Below are positions 1-8,667 of a stretch of DNA of 17,463 nucleotides, piece by piece. Within the stretch, counting starts at the first letter, position 1. Each line of letters starts with the position of its first letter. The notes under the pieces are model-generated. The model searched no databases. It was given only the letters and a program-made list of their open reading frames with translations, and had not been told where the DNA came from. Position numbers and translations under genes: made by a program. This stretch comes from Zancudomyces culisetae (lineage: Eukaryota > Kickxellomycota > Harpellomycetes > Harpellales > Legeriomycetaceae): assembly GCA_001969505.1 (NCBI GenBank), contig LSSK01001372.1, positions 1 to 17,463 on the forward strand, given 5' to 3'.

Positions 1-2
1 AT

Positions 3-31
3 AAAAAAAAAAGGGGGGGGGGGGGGGGGGG
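3..31. repeat. A10-G19 homopolymer junction
   Basis: Ten A residues (3-12) are followed directly by nineteen G residues (13-31). It lies 31 bp past the stop codon of the minus-strand gene that ends at 62, so that gene's transcript would read C19 then U10 if it extends this far. A G-run this long is unusual in AT-rich yeast DNA and can form a G-quadruplex. It is also typical of a length-variable or sequencing-error-prone site, so the exact length is uncertain. Confidence 0.9.
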
Positions 32-61
32 TGCATGGTTAGTTTAGGTTTATGCTCAACT

Positions 62-3000
62 TTATTTAGTAGTAAATTGCGATTTCAAAAGAAAAAAGTA
101 ACTAAAAGCATGCTTCAAATTTATCAAGTCCAAATCCAGATTTGAGGTGTTGTCACTGTTATTGCCTGACTGTAGTAAGGGGTCACAAGAAATAGCAAAG
201 TTATTGACAGTTTTGTTGTTGTATTTGATATTCGACCTTAGACAGAAGGCATCGTGAACAAAAGGAACATCAGAACTACAATTGCGAGTCTGGTATTGAC
301 TAGTGTAGCTATGGAGGTCTTGTGAAGGTATTGAAAAAATTGAAGTGGGTTGTGAGAGAATTATCGAGGAGAGGGATTTAATAGTTTCATCAATTATGGG
401 AACTGAGGAAGTCAATTTATCCACCAAACCCATTTTAGTGTGATTAATAACATTGTCAGGATATATAGTTGATAATGATGATGATGTTGGTGATGATGGC
501 GATGGAAATGATGGAGATGGAGATGATGGAGATGGAGATGAAAGAATGTTTAGTAAAAGGGAGTCAAAGTACACAAGCGACCAATATAGATAATACTCGT
601 GGTTGGTTGTAATAGGCGTTTTTGGTTCTACACTATCCAGGTAGCAAGATGATGACGATGACGGTGGCAATGACGAGATTGGCTGTACTTGTGCTTGTAC
701 TTGTGGTTTTACTTGTGGTAGCAAATAGTTGCTAATTAGTGTAAAGAGTTGAGAATACACAAGATTAAACGTATAAAAATTAGACTTTGTCATAAAAAAC
801 CCCGTTCCTTCATTACCAACATTAGGCTTTGGTTTTTGAGTCTTTTGTAAAAAGTTGTAATTGATCAAGTTTAAGCAATAATCGAGTAAGTGCTGAACTT
901 CAGAAATTACAGATTCGGTAATAGCCGTGGTAACAGTTTTGTTTTCATTGGCAATTGATTTGTTGGTTTTGATAAAAGAGACCAGGATTTTAGTCAAATC
1001 AATTATGACGAGTAGGTCGTGAATGTTTAGAATTTGATACTTGTTGGTATACTGGTTAGTCTCAGCACCTTCATTATCAACAATGCCTGAAACTGTTGTG
1101 TTTGCATGGGGTGGTGTTGACAGAAAGGAGAATTGGAATGTATCAAAGAGATCACCAAAGCACTTAATCTGATGAGACTCGGTATTACCATTGCTAGTAT
1201 AGTTGGTGTTGCTAGGGAGGTTGGTCTCAACCTTGATAAAGTAAGACGTAATAATATTGTGGATGGATGACAAAATATATTGCATGGGGGTTGAGACGCC
1301 GCTAGATAAATCGGCATTATTGTCAATGTCAGGATTTGTGTTTGTTGTTGGCTTTTGGCTGTTGTACTTGATCATGTGGTAATAGTAATAGTAATATTGG
1401 AGAATGTAAAAACAATCAAATATCACTGACATGTAGTCAGTAGAGGTGGTTGTATCTGAGATTGTCAACGAGCAAAGGTGCGAATAATACTGGGTAATTG
1501 CCAGTACTGTGGATCTACTTGGATAGACATTATTCTTAATAAATAGATATCTGAATAGGTTATTTCGAATTCTTTGAGCCACTAACGCGTTGGCTTTGGA
1601 CTCGCTATCATCGTGTTTGAGGGGCTGACAAGCTGCCACAAAGCTAAATCGCAGAATGGCTTGTAACACCACGGCATCTGTGGATAAGTGCGGGTATGAG
1701 TTTACGATATTGACAACTTCGCTGTAGATTTCCATAGTTAGTACTTTTACCTGGTCACCACTATTCTCATTATTGTTGTCGATTTTGATCTGGCTGGTGT
1801 TCATGTCTTTATTTTCAATCGATAACAGCATGGTCTTGTAGCAACAGTTTAATAGCCCAACTATAATGCTCTTGTTGGAATAAAACAACTCGTTGTTTCT
1901 TATAACCTCGTTGAAGAGTGTGGTTGAAATATAAAAGGCAATTGAACAGCTATTTAGCTTGGTTGCCATAAACAACAGGTGTTTGACTAGATAAACACTC
2001 GTGTTGATTCCATTGGTATTGTTATTATTGTAGAGATGCGCCTTAGTATTAGCTATGTGTTGACTTGAGGATGTAGTTGATTTGTTTAGATGAAATACAT
2101 TTTCCACAAAATTGATTAATTTAGTTTGGGCTAAAGAATTGTTTGCCGAAAGAACCAAATTCCAAAGCTCCATAATTGTAAATTTGAGGTTTGTAGAAAC
2201 GATCTTTTTGGCTCCAGCACTCATAAATGCTCTGGAAATAACACTGTTGATAAGATAAAATCCAGTATTAAAGGGAAGCCCATTACCTCCAAACATCAAT
2301 TGAGTAACCGAAGGTTCAAATAAGCTGGCATTGTTGATTTTTTGCCGTGATAGGAATTGGGTAGGAAAGCATGATATCAATGCAGGAACAAACAAAGTAT
2401 TTCCAGCTTTGGCTATTGTTTGGTGCTGCAGATTACCAAACAACACTGTTAACACTTTAATAGCCATCCTTCGTCGGTAATAGTTGCCAGTGTTACTCAG
2501 TCCTATTGCATACAAACACGCTGTATACTCTTCAACAGTGCTGAAGCTGGCTAGTTTCAACCTGGGTAAAATATCATTCGAGTCGTGATTTTCACGAAAA
2601 GCGTGGCTGTGAGGGTTGGGCTTGTAAATATTTCTAAATAGCATCGCATGCGACACAAACTCGTTGTATTTAACTTTTAGATCCTCAAAAAGGGCACCGT
2701 GGGTATCATTTTTTGCTATATTATTAGTAACTGGATTAGGTAGTAATAAGACTCTATTAATATTTTCATGTAATATGTTGACCAATCTGTTAATTACAAA
2801 ACTCGAGTATCCATCACCATTGCCATCACTAGTATTAATCGTTTTTTTATAGTCAGCTTGTAGAGTTGTATTGTGGATTTTCATATTATCCTTGGTCAAC
2901 TCAGTTTGTGCCTTGATGGACCCAGAAGAATGGAAATTTTCACTAAACACTTTTGTTTCTATGCACACTTTTATACTTGCACTCAGCATCTCATACTCAA

Positions 3001-4873
3001 GCATCATTTGTTCAATATTTACAATGGGTTGCTGGTGGTCTTTGAATTTAGCTCTGTATTTATTCTGTAGCTTTAGTTTTGAAAGGAGTTGGTGCGCTAT
3101 TTCGTATCTACCCAATTCACTATACCCTAATATTTGTGCAACTTTGATCCGTTTGGTCAATTCATCATCTGCAAAATTCTCACTATTATTACTGAAATAT
3201 ACTTCACTTGTTGGATAATAATTGTTGTCTATACGACTAATTGAACTCGAGTTTTCTAAAGTTATAAACCTATTCATTTGGTCATCCTGAAGATTGTAGT
3301 CCAAACTTTCTAGATCCTGAAACGTGTAGTACTTTGCCATTTTTATACATGCCAATACTCCATCATCAACCTTAATCCCAACTAACGCATTATCCAAGTT
3401 TTTAATAGTATTGGTATTCCCATGATACCCCAACATTAAAATGACCATTTTGATATATCTCAGTTCAAAACTGTTTTCATTTCTAGAACAACCAGCATTT
3501 TGAAGTGTATACTGTTTAATTCGCTCCAAAAAATCATAATATGAATGAGTTTCAGCATCTTTAGCCGAATTTCTATATATAAAATCTCCAAGCTTGCCCT
3601 CAGATTCCTGATTGATCAAAATCAACCCAAATTTACCTATTACTCTCCTGTTGTTACTTCCAGTATACTTGAATCTTTCTATAACTGATTCAAGTAGTTT
3701 TATTACTTGCTCCACACTTGTTCTTTTCTCTTTGCTTCCCCGGTTCCTTTGTTGAATTTGCTGTTGTTGTTGTTGTTTTTCAAATATCCTCAAATATCGC
3801 TTTACAATACTGATTGACCCGCCATTTTTACCTTCTACTATTAGTCGATTCATAATATCAAGTATTTGTTGATTGTCTATAAAAAGAAATGACTTTACGG
3901 CACTTTCCAATACTGAAACTGCAGTTTCCAAGTCATTGTTCACATCCCCTAGCTGTTTTAACAATTTTATTATATTATCCGATTTATCTCCGTCTTTAGA
4001 GTTGGTCAGGTTAGTCTTGTTGTTTTTCTTTCTCAATTTAGGATCAAGTAAATACACCAGATTGTGGTATCCTAGTTCTAATTCCTCCCTGTGGATTTCT
4101 ATTGGTAGCTCGCCTGTAATAGTCCTTTTGGTATGCATATCACCAGCAGTGTGTTTTTCTGTAGTTATACCTCGATCTTGGCCGAATTCACCATTATTCA
4201 TGCTAGATCCAGAGTATATATACCTTTTGATTGTTTCCAGATCTCGATCAAGTCTTCCATGTGAAGACTTGTTTTTGGACATAAAAGGAACATTTTTGGG
4301 AGGTTCATCACAAGCATCCTTTAGAATCTGTGTTTCTTCCTGGAGACGTACGTGTGACTGGTAATATTCGTGACTTTGTGATTTAGGAACAGTAGAATAT
4401 GGCCTAGCTTTTATACACGTATTTTGTGTCCCTAATTCAAATCTTTTCTTTGCTACTACCTCTTTTATCAAAACATTAGTATGCTCTTTATTAATTAATA
4501 CTTTGGGCATAAATTCATATTCGGCATTGTTCCTTTTATTATTGGTGTGCCAAAACTTTTGATCAGAAATATTCAATTCATTATCCAGTCCAATATTGAA
4601 ATTATCTAGTCGCCCATGTGTACTTACATAACTGCTCTTTTCACAGGAGAATAAATACTTGTATTTAGTTTTGAATCTATATTCATACCTCTTTTGGTAC
4701 CTTTTTTGCGGGATAGCTGTGCAATTGCCACCGAGGTTGTTTTTTATTTTGTATTTTATTGTATTTTCGTTATTGATTAACCACAATACTTGCTCAAATC
4801 CGCTTGGATTGATAGAATCATCCAGCAGAAATGTCTTTAGCCATTTTATCTTATCTATTGTTGGTTTATACAT
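62..4873 (-). CDS. Large uncharacterised protein with possible helical repeats (1603 aa)
   Basis: An uninterrupted 1603-codon frame starts at a true ATG (4873-4871, with an in-frame TAG just upstream) and ends in TAA at 62-64. I do not recognise a family. There is no obvious signal peptide or transmembrane helix. The N-terminal ~330 residues are rich in Asn, Lys and Tyr. A short polyglutamine tract lies near residues 366-376 and a Tyr-rich tract (six Tyr) near 1160. Ser/Pro tracts lie near 1386-1411 and 1443-1465; the latter is encoded by a tandem repeat. Between them are amphipathic helical stretches. One near the middle (ILGYSELGRYEIAHQLL) resembles a TPR/PPR-type helix pair, so a helical-repeat scaffold or organellar RNA factor is possible. 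That is inference only. Its length and reading-frame integrity make it a real gene; its function is unknown. Confidence 0.85.
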   Translation of the reverse strand: MYKPTIDKIKWLKTFLLDDSINPSGFEQVLWLINNENTIKYKIKNNLGGNCTAIPQKRYQKRYEYRFKTKYKYLFSCEKSSYVSTHGRLDNFNIGLDNELNISDQKFWHTNNKRNNAEYEFMPKVLINKEHTNVLIKEVVAKKRFELGTQNTCIKARPYSTVPKSQSHEYYQSHVRLQEETQILKDACDEPPKNVPFMSKNKSSHGRLDRDLETIKRYIYSGSSMNNGEFGQDRGITTEKHTAGDMHTKRTITGELPIEIHREELELGYHNLVYLLDPKLRKKNNKTNLTNSKDGDKSDNIIKLLKQLGDVNNDLETAVSVLESAVKSFLFIDNQQILDIMNRLIVEGKNGGSISIVKRYLRIFEKQQQQQQIQQRNRGSKEKRTSVEQVIKLLESVIERFKYTGSNNRRVIGKFGLILINQESEGKLGDFIYRNSAKDAETHSYYDFLERIKQYTLQNAGCSRNENSFELRYIKMVILMLGYHGNTNTIKNLDNALVGIKVDDGVLACIKMAKYYTFQDLESLDYNLQDDQMNRFITLENSSSISRIDNNYYPTSEVYFSNNSENFADDELTKRIKVAQILGYSELGRYEIAHQLLSKLKLQNKYRAKFKDHQQPIVNIEQMMLEYEMLSASIKVCIETKVFSENFHSSGSIKAQTELTKDNMKIHNTTLQADYKKTINTSDGNGDGYSSFVINRLVNILHENINRVLLLPNPVTNNIAKNDTHGALFEDLKVKYNEFVSHAMLFRNIYKPNPHSHAFRENHDSNDILPRLKLASFSTVEEYTACLYAIGLSNTGNYYRRRMAIKVLTVLFGNLQHQTIAKAGNTLFVPALISCFPTQFLSRQKINNASLFEPSVTQLMFGGNGLPFNTGFYLINSVISRAFMSAGAKKIVSTNLKFTIMELWNLVLSANNSLAQTKLINFVENVFHLNKSTTSSSQHIANTKAHLYNNNNTNGINTSVYLVKHLLFMATKLNSCSIAFYISTTLFNEVIRNNELFYSNKSIIVGLLNCCYKTMLLSIENKDMNTSQIKIDNNNENSGDQVKVLTMEIYSEVVNIVNSYPHLSTDAVVLQAILRFSFVAACQPLKHDDSESKANALVAQRIRNNLFRYLFIKNNVYPSRSTVLAITQYYSHLCSLTISDTTTSTDYMSVIFDCFYILQYYYYYYHMIKYNSQKPTTNTNPDIDNNADLSSGVSTPMQYILSSIHNIITSYFIKVETNLPSNTNYTSNGNTESHQIKCFGDLFDTFQFSFLSTPPHANTTVSGIVDNEGAETNQYTNKYQILNIHDLLVIIDLTKILVSFIKTNKSIANENKTVTTAITESVISEVQHLLDYCLNLINYNFLQKTQKPKPNVGNEGTGFFMTKSNFYTFNLVYSQLFTLISNYLLPQVKPQVQAQVQPISSLPPSSSSSCYLDSVEPKTPITTNHEYYLYWSLVYFDSLLLNILSSPSPSSPSPSFPSPSSPTSSSLSTIYPDNVINHTKMGLVDKLTSSVPIIDETIKSLSSIILSQPTSIFSIPSQDLHSYTSQYQTRNCSSDVPFVHDAFCLRSNIKYNNKTVNNFAISCDPLLQSGNNSDNTSNLDLDLINLKHAFSYFFLLKSQFTTK
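471..541. repeat. GAT/GGA minisatellite inside the 1603-aa gene
   Basis: Degenerate GATGGA/GATGAT triplet-hexamer repeats contain a perfect 15-bp tandem duplication, GATGGAGATGGAGAT, at 510-524 and 525-539. On the minus strand it encodes the Ser/Pro tract near the C-terminus of the large protein (SPSPSSPSPS-like). All units are multiples of three, so expansion or contraction keeps the frame. Confidence 0.85.
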
Positions 4874-4924
4874 TCTTGAGGTCTATATCTATTATTGTTA
4901 CTATTTATTAATATTAATTTTGTT

Positions 4925-4960
4925 GTTGCCGTTGCCGTTGCTGTTGCTGTTGCTGTTGGT
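4925..4960. repeat. (GTTGCY)n hexanucleotide repeat in the 5' leader/promoter
   Basis: Two GTTGCC and three GTTGCT units (4925-4954) are followed by a degenerate GTTGGT. On the minus strand this reads as CAACAG-like repeats 50-90 nt before the start codon of the 1603-aa gene. An in-frame TAG between the repeat and the ATG shows it is not part of that protein's frame, so it is leader or promoter sequence. Confidence 0.8.
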
Positions 4961-5211
4961 TTATTTTTTGTTATTGTTTTTGATTGTATGCTTGATTTAC
5001 TCGCTTTTTTTCTTTCTTTTTCCGTTTATTAATTTCTTGTACCTTCAAATTTTTTTACCATGTGCATTTGATTTTGAAAAGCGCACTTGAAGGATTACTA
5101 AACAAAAAAAAAGGAAAAAGAAAAGAAAAAAAAAGAGTATTTGTAGTTTGTACTAGAAACAAGCAACGTTAACCTTACTTTTAAGGTTTTATCAACAAAT
5201 CTAGTATATAC

Positions 5212-5235
5212 TAAATAAAATAAAATAAAATAAAA
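5212..5235. repeat. (TAAAA)n microsatellite
   Basis: One TAAA followed by four perfect TAAAA units in the intergenic region. Such AT-rich tracts are common nucleosome-poor promoter sequence in yeasts; no specific function can be read. Confidence 0.85.
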
Positions 5236-5547
5236 TTTCTATATTGCTTGTATTTTTTTTTTCCTCACTTCAATATTTTCTGATTAATTTAGGGTAAATA
5301 AAAATTGATCTTTTGTAGTTAAGGTGGACAAAACCAGAAAAGAAGAGCAACAATAAAAAATAAATAACGGTAAAAAAAAGGCTTTCTCTCCTTCTCTTCC
5401 TCGCCCCCCTCCTTCTCCCCCTCTACCATCATCATTCATTAATACCTTGAATATTATTTTTTTAAATATAGACTACTTTTTCGTTGAGACAGCCATAGTT
5501 GCTCTTGAATCTACCAACTAGACCCATAAAGCCAAATAATAATTGCT

Positions 5548-5567
5548 AAAAAAAAAATTTTTTTATT
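5548..5567 (-). terminator. Probable MCX1 3'-end/poly(A) region
   Basis: On the minus strand an AATAAA (complement of TTTATT at 5562-5567) lies about 70 nt past the MCX1 stop and is followed by the A10T7 tract. An A-rich positioning element followed by a T-rich stretch is the usual layout of yeast 3'-end signals. The exact cleavage site cannot be read from sequence. Confidence 0.4.
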
Positions 5568-5637
5568 ATTATCCTCATTTTTCTTTTCATTGATTCCAAA
5601 AAAAACTCTTTTAATACAAAACAAATAAATAAGTAAA

Positions 5638-8600
5638 TCATCCTGAATTCTCAACTACATTTTTCCTTACATCACACTCATCATCCATACCACTACCGCT
5701 GCCACTGCTACCATCATTAGAATTATTACTGCCAGTGCTACCAACGCCCTCACTAGAACTATCGAAACTTTCTTCTATATCCAGATATTGCGCCACCAGC
5801 TCAACCTGCTCACTAGTAAAATACAATGGTTTATTCAGATGCTCTCCTGTAACCACTACAAACGCCACGTCAGTCCCAGGAGTCTCAAACATTGGATTTA
5901 GCAACACATTTTCTATGATTCTTCGTAACCCTCTTGCCCCAGTCTTCTTTTTAATTGCAAGTTTGGCAATCTCTTGGAAGGCACAATTGGTTATTATCAA
6001 CTCAATATTGTTTACTGCAAATAACTCTCTGTATTGCGAATAGATTGAGTTTTTAGGTTCAGTAAGTATCCTGATCAACTCTTCCAATTTCAGCTCTGCA
6101 ACGCTAGCTACTACTGGAATTCTTCCAATGAACTCGGGAATAAACCCATACTTTATAAGATCTACAATTGAAATAATAACAGTTCATAAACTTTGTATTC
6201 GCTTTAATCACGATATTGAGATGGGTAGGAGGAGAGTTAAATGCCTCGTTTGAATTACCTAGTAGAGTTTATAGTATTTAAACAACTTACCTTCTGGCTC
6301 TACAAAATCCAAAACATTGTAATCGCTATCAGAACCACCGTCGGGTAGGCCTATTTGCTTCTGCTGCTGTACCTGCTCCATATCATTCTTTAGTTGCTGT
6401 CCTTGTTGTTGTGGTTGTTGTTCCTCTTGGTATTGTTGCAGTAATACCTTTTGGCCTACCGGGTTGTTGAATCCAATAGAACCCTTTGATATTCTATTGG
6501 TTATTTGCTTTTCTAGCCCTATAAACGCCCCACTCAGAATAAACAAAATATTTGAAGTGTCAACATTGAATACACCGCTTCTATTTGACAAGGGTAGTGG
6601 TGGAAATGGAGCTGTAGAGTTTGGCCCACTACCAAGCCCCATCCCGAGTCCAAATCCAAACGGCCCATTACCAGCACCCCCATTGTTTCCACCACTTCCC
6701 ACACTCCTACTGTTGTGTATCATGTGTGTTCCCTGTGAGTTTGTTTTCAATGTTGGTGCTGGTGGCGGCACTGCGCTATTATGTGATGTATATAGACCCC
6801 CTGGTACCGAGGTGTTTATACTACTATTACTACTATTACTATTGCTACTATAATTACTGTTGCTATTGGTGAAATTCCTGTCTCTTTTGTAACCTCTTTC
6901 CGATCCAAAATTGCTGCTGTTTGAGCCGTTAAATTGGTTTTTTATGGTATTTGCGGAATTGTTGTTGCTATTGTTATTGCTACTTTTAGAGAAAATGGGA
7001 TTTGACTTGTAATCTCCATCAAACCCAGCACCTTGGTTTGATCCCCAATTTGTGGGTCTGTTTACAGATGTACCAAATGGATTGCCTGCACTGTTACCAT
7101 TGAAATTGGTAAACCCCTTTCCAAAGGGGTTTCCAGTAACTGGATTGTTTGGGTTGTTGAGACCATTTGGACTGTTAAATGAATTATTGTTTAAAATCGA
7201 AATTGCAGATTTGTCAACTATAGTAACAACTGTTCCTTCCAACATCCGCAGCAAACTTTGCTGGACTCCCTCCCCAGACACATCCTTTGAAGTCGACATT
7301 GTATCTGTCCGCTTGGATATTTTGTCAATTTCATCAATAAAAACAATTCCATATTCGGCTTGTTCTACATTGAAGTCACATCTCTGCAACAATCGATGAA
7401 TTACCGTCTCAACATCATCACCTACATATCCGGCTTGTGTCAGTGGTGTGGCGTCTGACATGGAAAACGGCACCTTCAGAATCCCGGCTATTGTCTTTGC
7501 TAGTAATGTCTTTCCTGACCCCGTTGGTCCTATCAGTAATACGTTGCTCTTCTCTAACACTGTTCCCAGGTCGTCTTGCCTCTCTTGTTGTAACTGTGCC
7601 TCTACCAGCCGTGCTATATTTTTGCCACCACCTCTTTTGGTTTTGCTCTTTTCTCTATCTACATGTTCACCAAGTCCTATTTTCTTTCGGGTGACTCCTC
7701 CCCCTGCTCCTCCAGTACCAGTTATTATTCCACCCCCCTTTCTTTGCTCCGTTCTAGTTGTTTCTTGTTGGCTTGACTCTTCTTTATTTTTAGCTTCTTT
7801 GATCCCTGATTCCTTGCCCTTCTTACCAAGCCCTGTTGTTTGAGCCACAGGTTTTTGGCTATTATACCCTTCTACACTTGCACCTGTCATTCCTTCACTT
7901 GATTCTTGTGCTCCTCCATTTTGCTCATAACTCTGCATCAATCTTTTCTTTTGCTTATTGAGATTATTTATTCTAACCCGGTTGTAGTGGTTAAATACTG
8001 CCACTGATAATATCTTTTTGGCTTTGTACTGTCCAATAACACACTTGTCCAACTCCTCCATAATCTATTGTAACCATTTGTATAGTTAATAAAAAAAACT
8101 GATTCTCTACCTTCATTTATAAAGATGCACACAACTTTTTTGCTGTAGAATAAATGGTCTTGTTAAATTTACCTTTTTTGGTGTTAGGAGCGGGTCTTCA
8201 CTATATTGATGTCTGGCTGTCTTTGTAGCTGAGGCAGTATAAAGTCGTTTTTCCGTTAAAAAAACCTGTCTTTTGTACTGTTTGAACAACCCTCGTTCCA
8301 CACTCCCATTCACAATAACACTACCAGTACCAGTACCAGTACCAGTACCAGTACCAGTACCAGTACTAATGCCACCACTAGTGCTAATATTTTTGGTGCT
8401 ATAACATCTTGAGCTTTGTTTGAGTCTAGTTCCCGCAAGAATTCCATCCCCAAAGAAAGGGGTAGAGTGTATATTGGCTGGGGAGCACCTTGGGACGAAA
8501 AAGCCTAGAGTTCCGGTTCTAGCTACATTCACGTTGTACAAATGCTTTGTCTTTTGTGGCGGGTTCGTGTTTTTGGAGACAAAATTCCGCACAACGATTG

Positions 8601-8667
8601 GAATTGGTCTCAGGAATGCGTCTGGGCGTCCAACCCGTCTAGCATTTATTTTATGCCTTGTTAACAT
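5638..8667 (-). CDS. MCX1: Mitochondrial ClpX-type AAA+ unfoldase (3 exons, 930 aa)
   Basis: Reconstructed as complement(join(5638..6161, 6291..8064, 8173..8667)), 2793 nt, in frame throughout. Exon 1 starts with ATG at 8667 and encodes a basic, Arg-rich, Ser/Thr-rich leader with no bacterial zinc-binding domain, consistent with mitochondrial import. The AAA+ core then reads in ClpX order: [16 protein letters not shown] (across the first splice), Walker A GPTGSGKT (344-351), pore-1 loop GYVG (377-380), Walker [10 protein letters not shown] (405-413), [14 protein letters not shown] (431-444), [18 protein letters not shown] with arginine finger R770 (across the second splice), and sensor-2 KTGARGLRR (R833). 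Family members in mitochondria unfold or remodel proteins; yeast Mcx1 acts without ClpP and helps activate 5-aminolevulinate synthase for heme synthesis (known biology). At 930 aa it is far longer than S. cerevisiae Mcx1 (about 520) because of low-complexity insertions at about 206-336, 445-665 and 703-736, plus a Ser/Gly/acidic tail. The catalytic residues look intact. Confidence 0.93.
6162..6290 (-). other. MCX1 intron 2 (129 nt)
   Basis: The 5' splice site is GTAAGT (6290 downward) and the 3' site is TGTAG ending at 6162. Splicing joins VEPE-G to -AT, giving the codon GAT and restoring the ClpX signature [18 protein letters not shown], which the unspliced frame breaks. A TATGAAC sequence (6188-6182) has its last A 21 nt from the 3' splice site and is a plausible branch point. 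Retention would end the protein after about ten extra residues, removing the arginine finger and sensor 2. Confidence 0.93.
8065..8172 (-). other. MCX1 intron 1 (108 nt)
   Basis: The 5' splice site is GTAAAT (8172 downward), directly after codons for LLTPKK; the 3' site is AATAG ending at 8065. Joining in phase 0 gives [16 protein letters not shown], the conserved start of the ClpX AAA+ module. TATTAAC (8091-8085) puts the branch A at 8086, 21 nt from the 3' end, the same spacing as in intron 2. Retention runs into a stop after 19 codons. Confidence 0.92.
8323..8364. repeat. (ACCAGT)7 coding microsatellite in MCX1 exon 1
   Basis: Seven perfect 6-bp units. On the minus strand each unit is ACTGGT, encoding Thr-Gly, so the presumed mitochondrial leader carries seven TG dipeptides. 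Copy-number change keeps the frame. The tract lies well before the AAA+ core. Confidence 0.95.

Larger units (their letters stand above)
4874..5637. other. Intergenic region between MCX1 3' end and the 1603-aa gene
   Basis: No convincing gene lies in these 764 bp. It should hold the 3' end of MCX1 (right part) and the promoter and 5' leader of the 1603-aa gene (left part). It contains a hexanucleotide repeat (4925-4960), an A/G-rich stretch (5103-5137), a TAAAA repeat (5212-5235), a C/T-rich stretch (about 5383-5427) and an A10T7 tract (5548-5564). No tRNA or other structured RNA was seen. Confidence 0.7.

Noticed and set aside
3873-4364. Long plus-strand open frames opposite the 1603-aa gene (also 2871-3218 and 4659-5090)
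   Set aside because: They are antisense shadows of a minus-strand gene; their products are Ser/Leu/Phe-rich, as expected from reading Asn/Lys/Glu codons on the opposite strand.
6564-7226. Unrecognised in-frame intron in place of the MCX1 low-complexity insertion
   Set aside because: The stretch stays open for more than 200 codons and uses coherent Asn/Ser/Gly/Pro codons, whereas the four real introns here are 103-140 nt. Transcript data would settle it.
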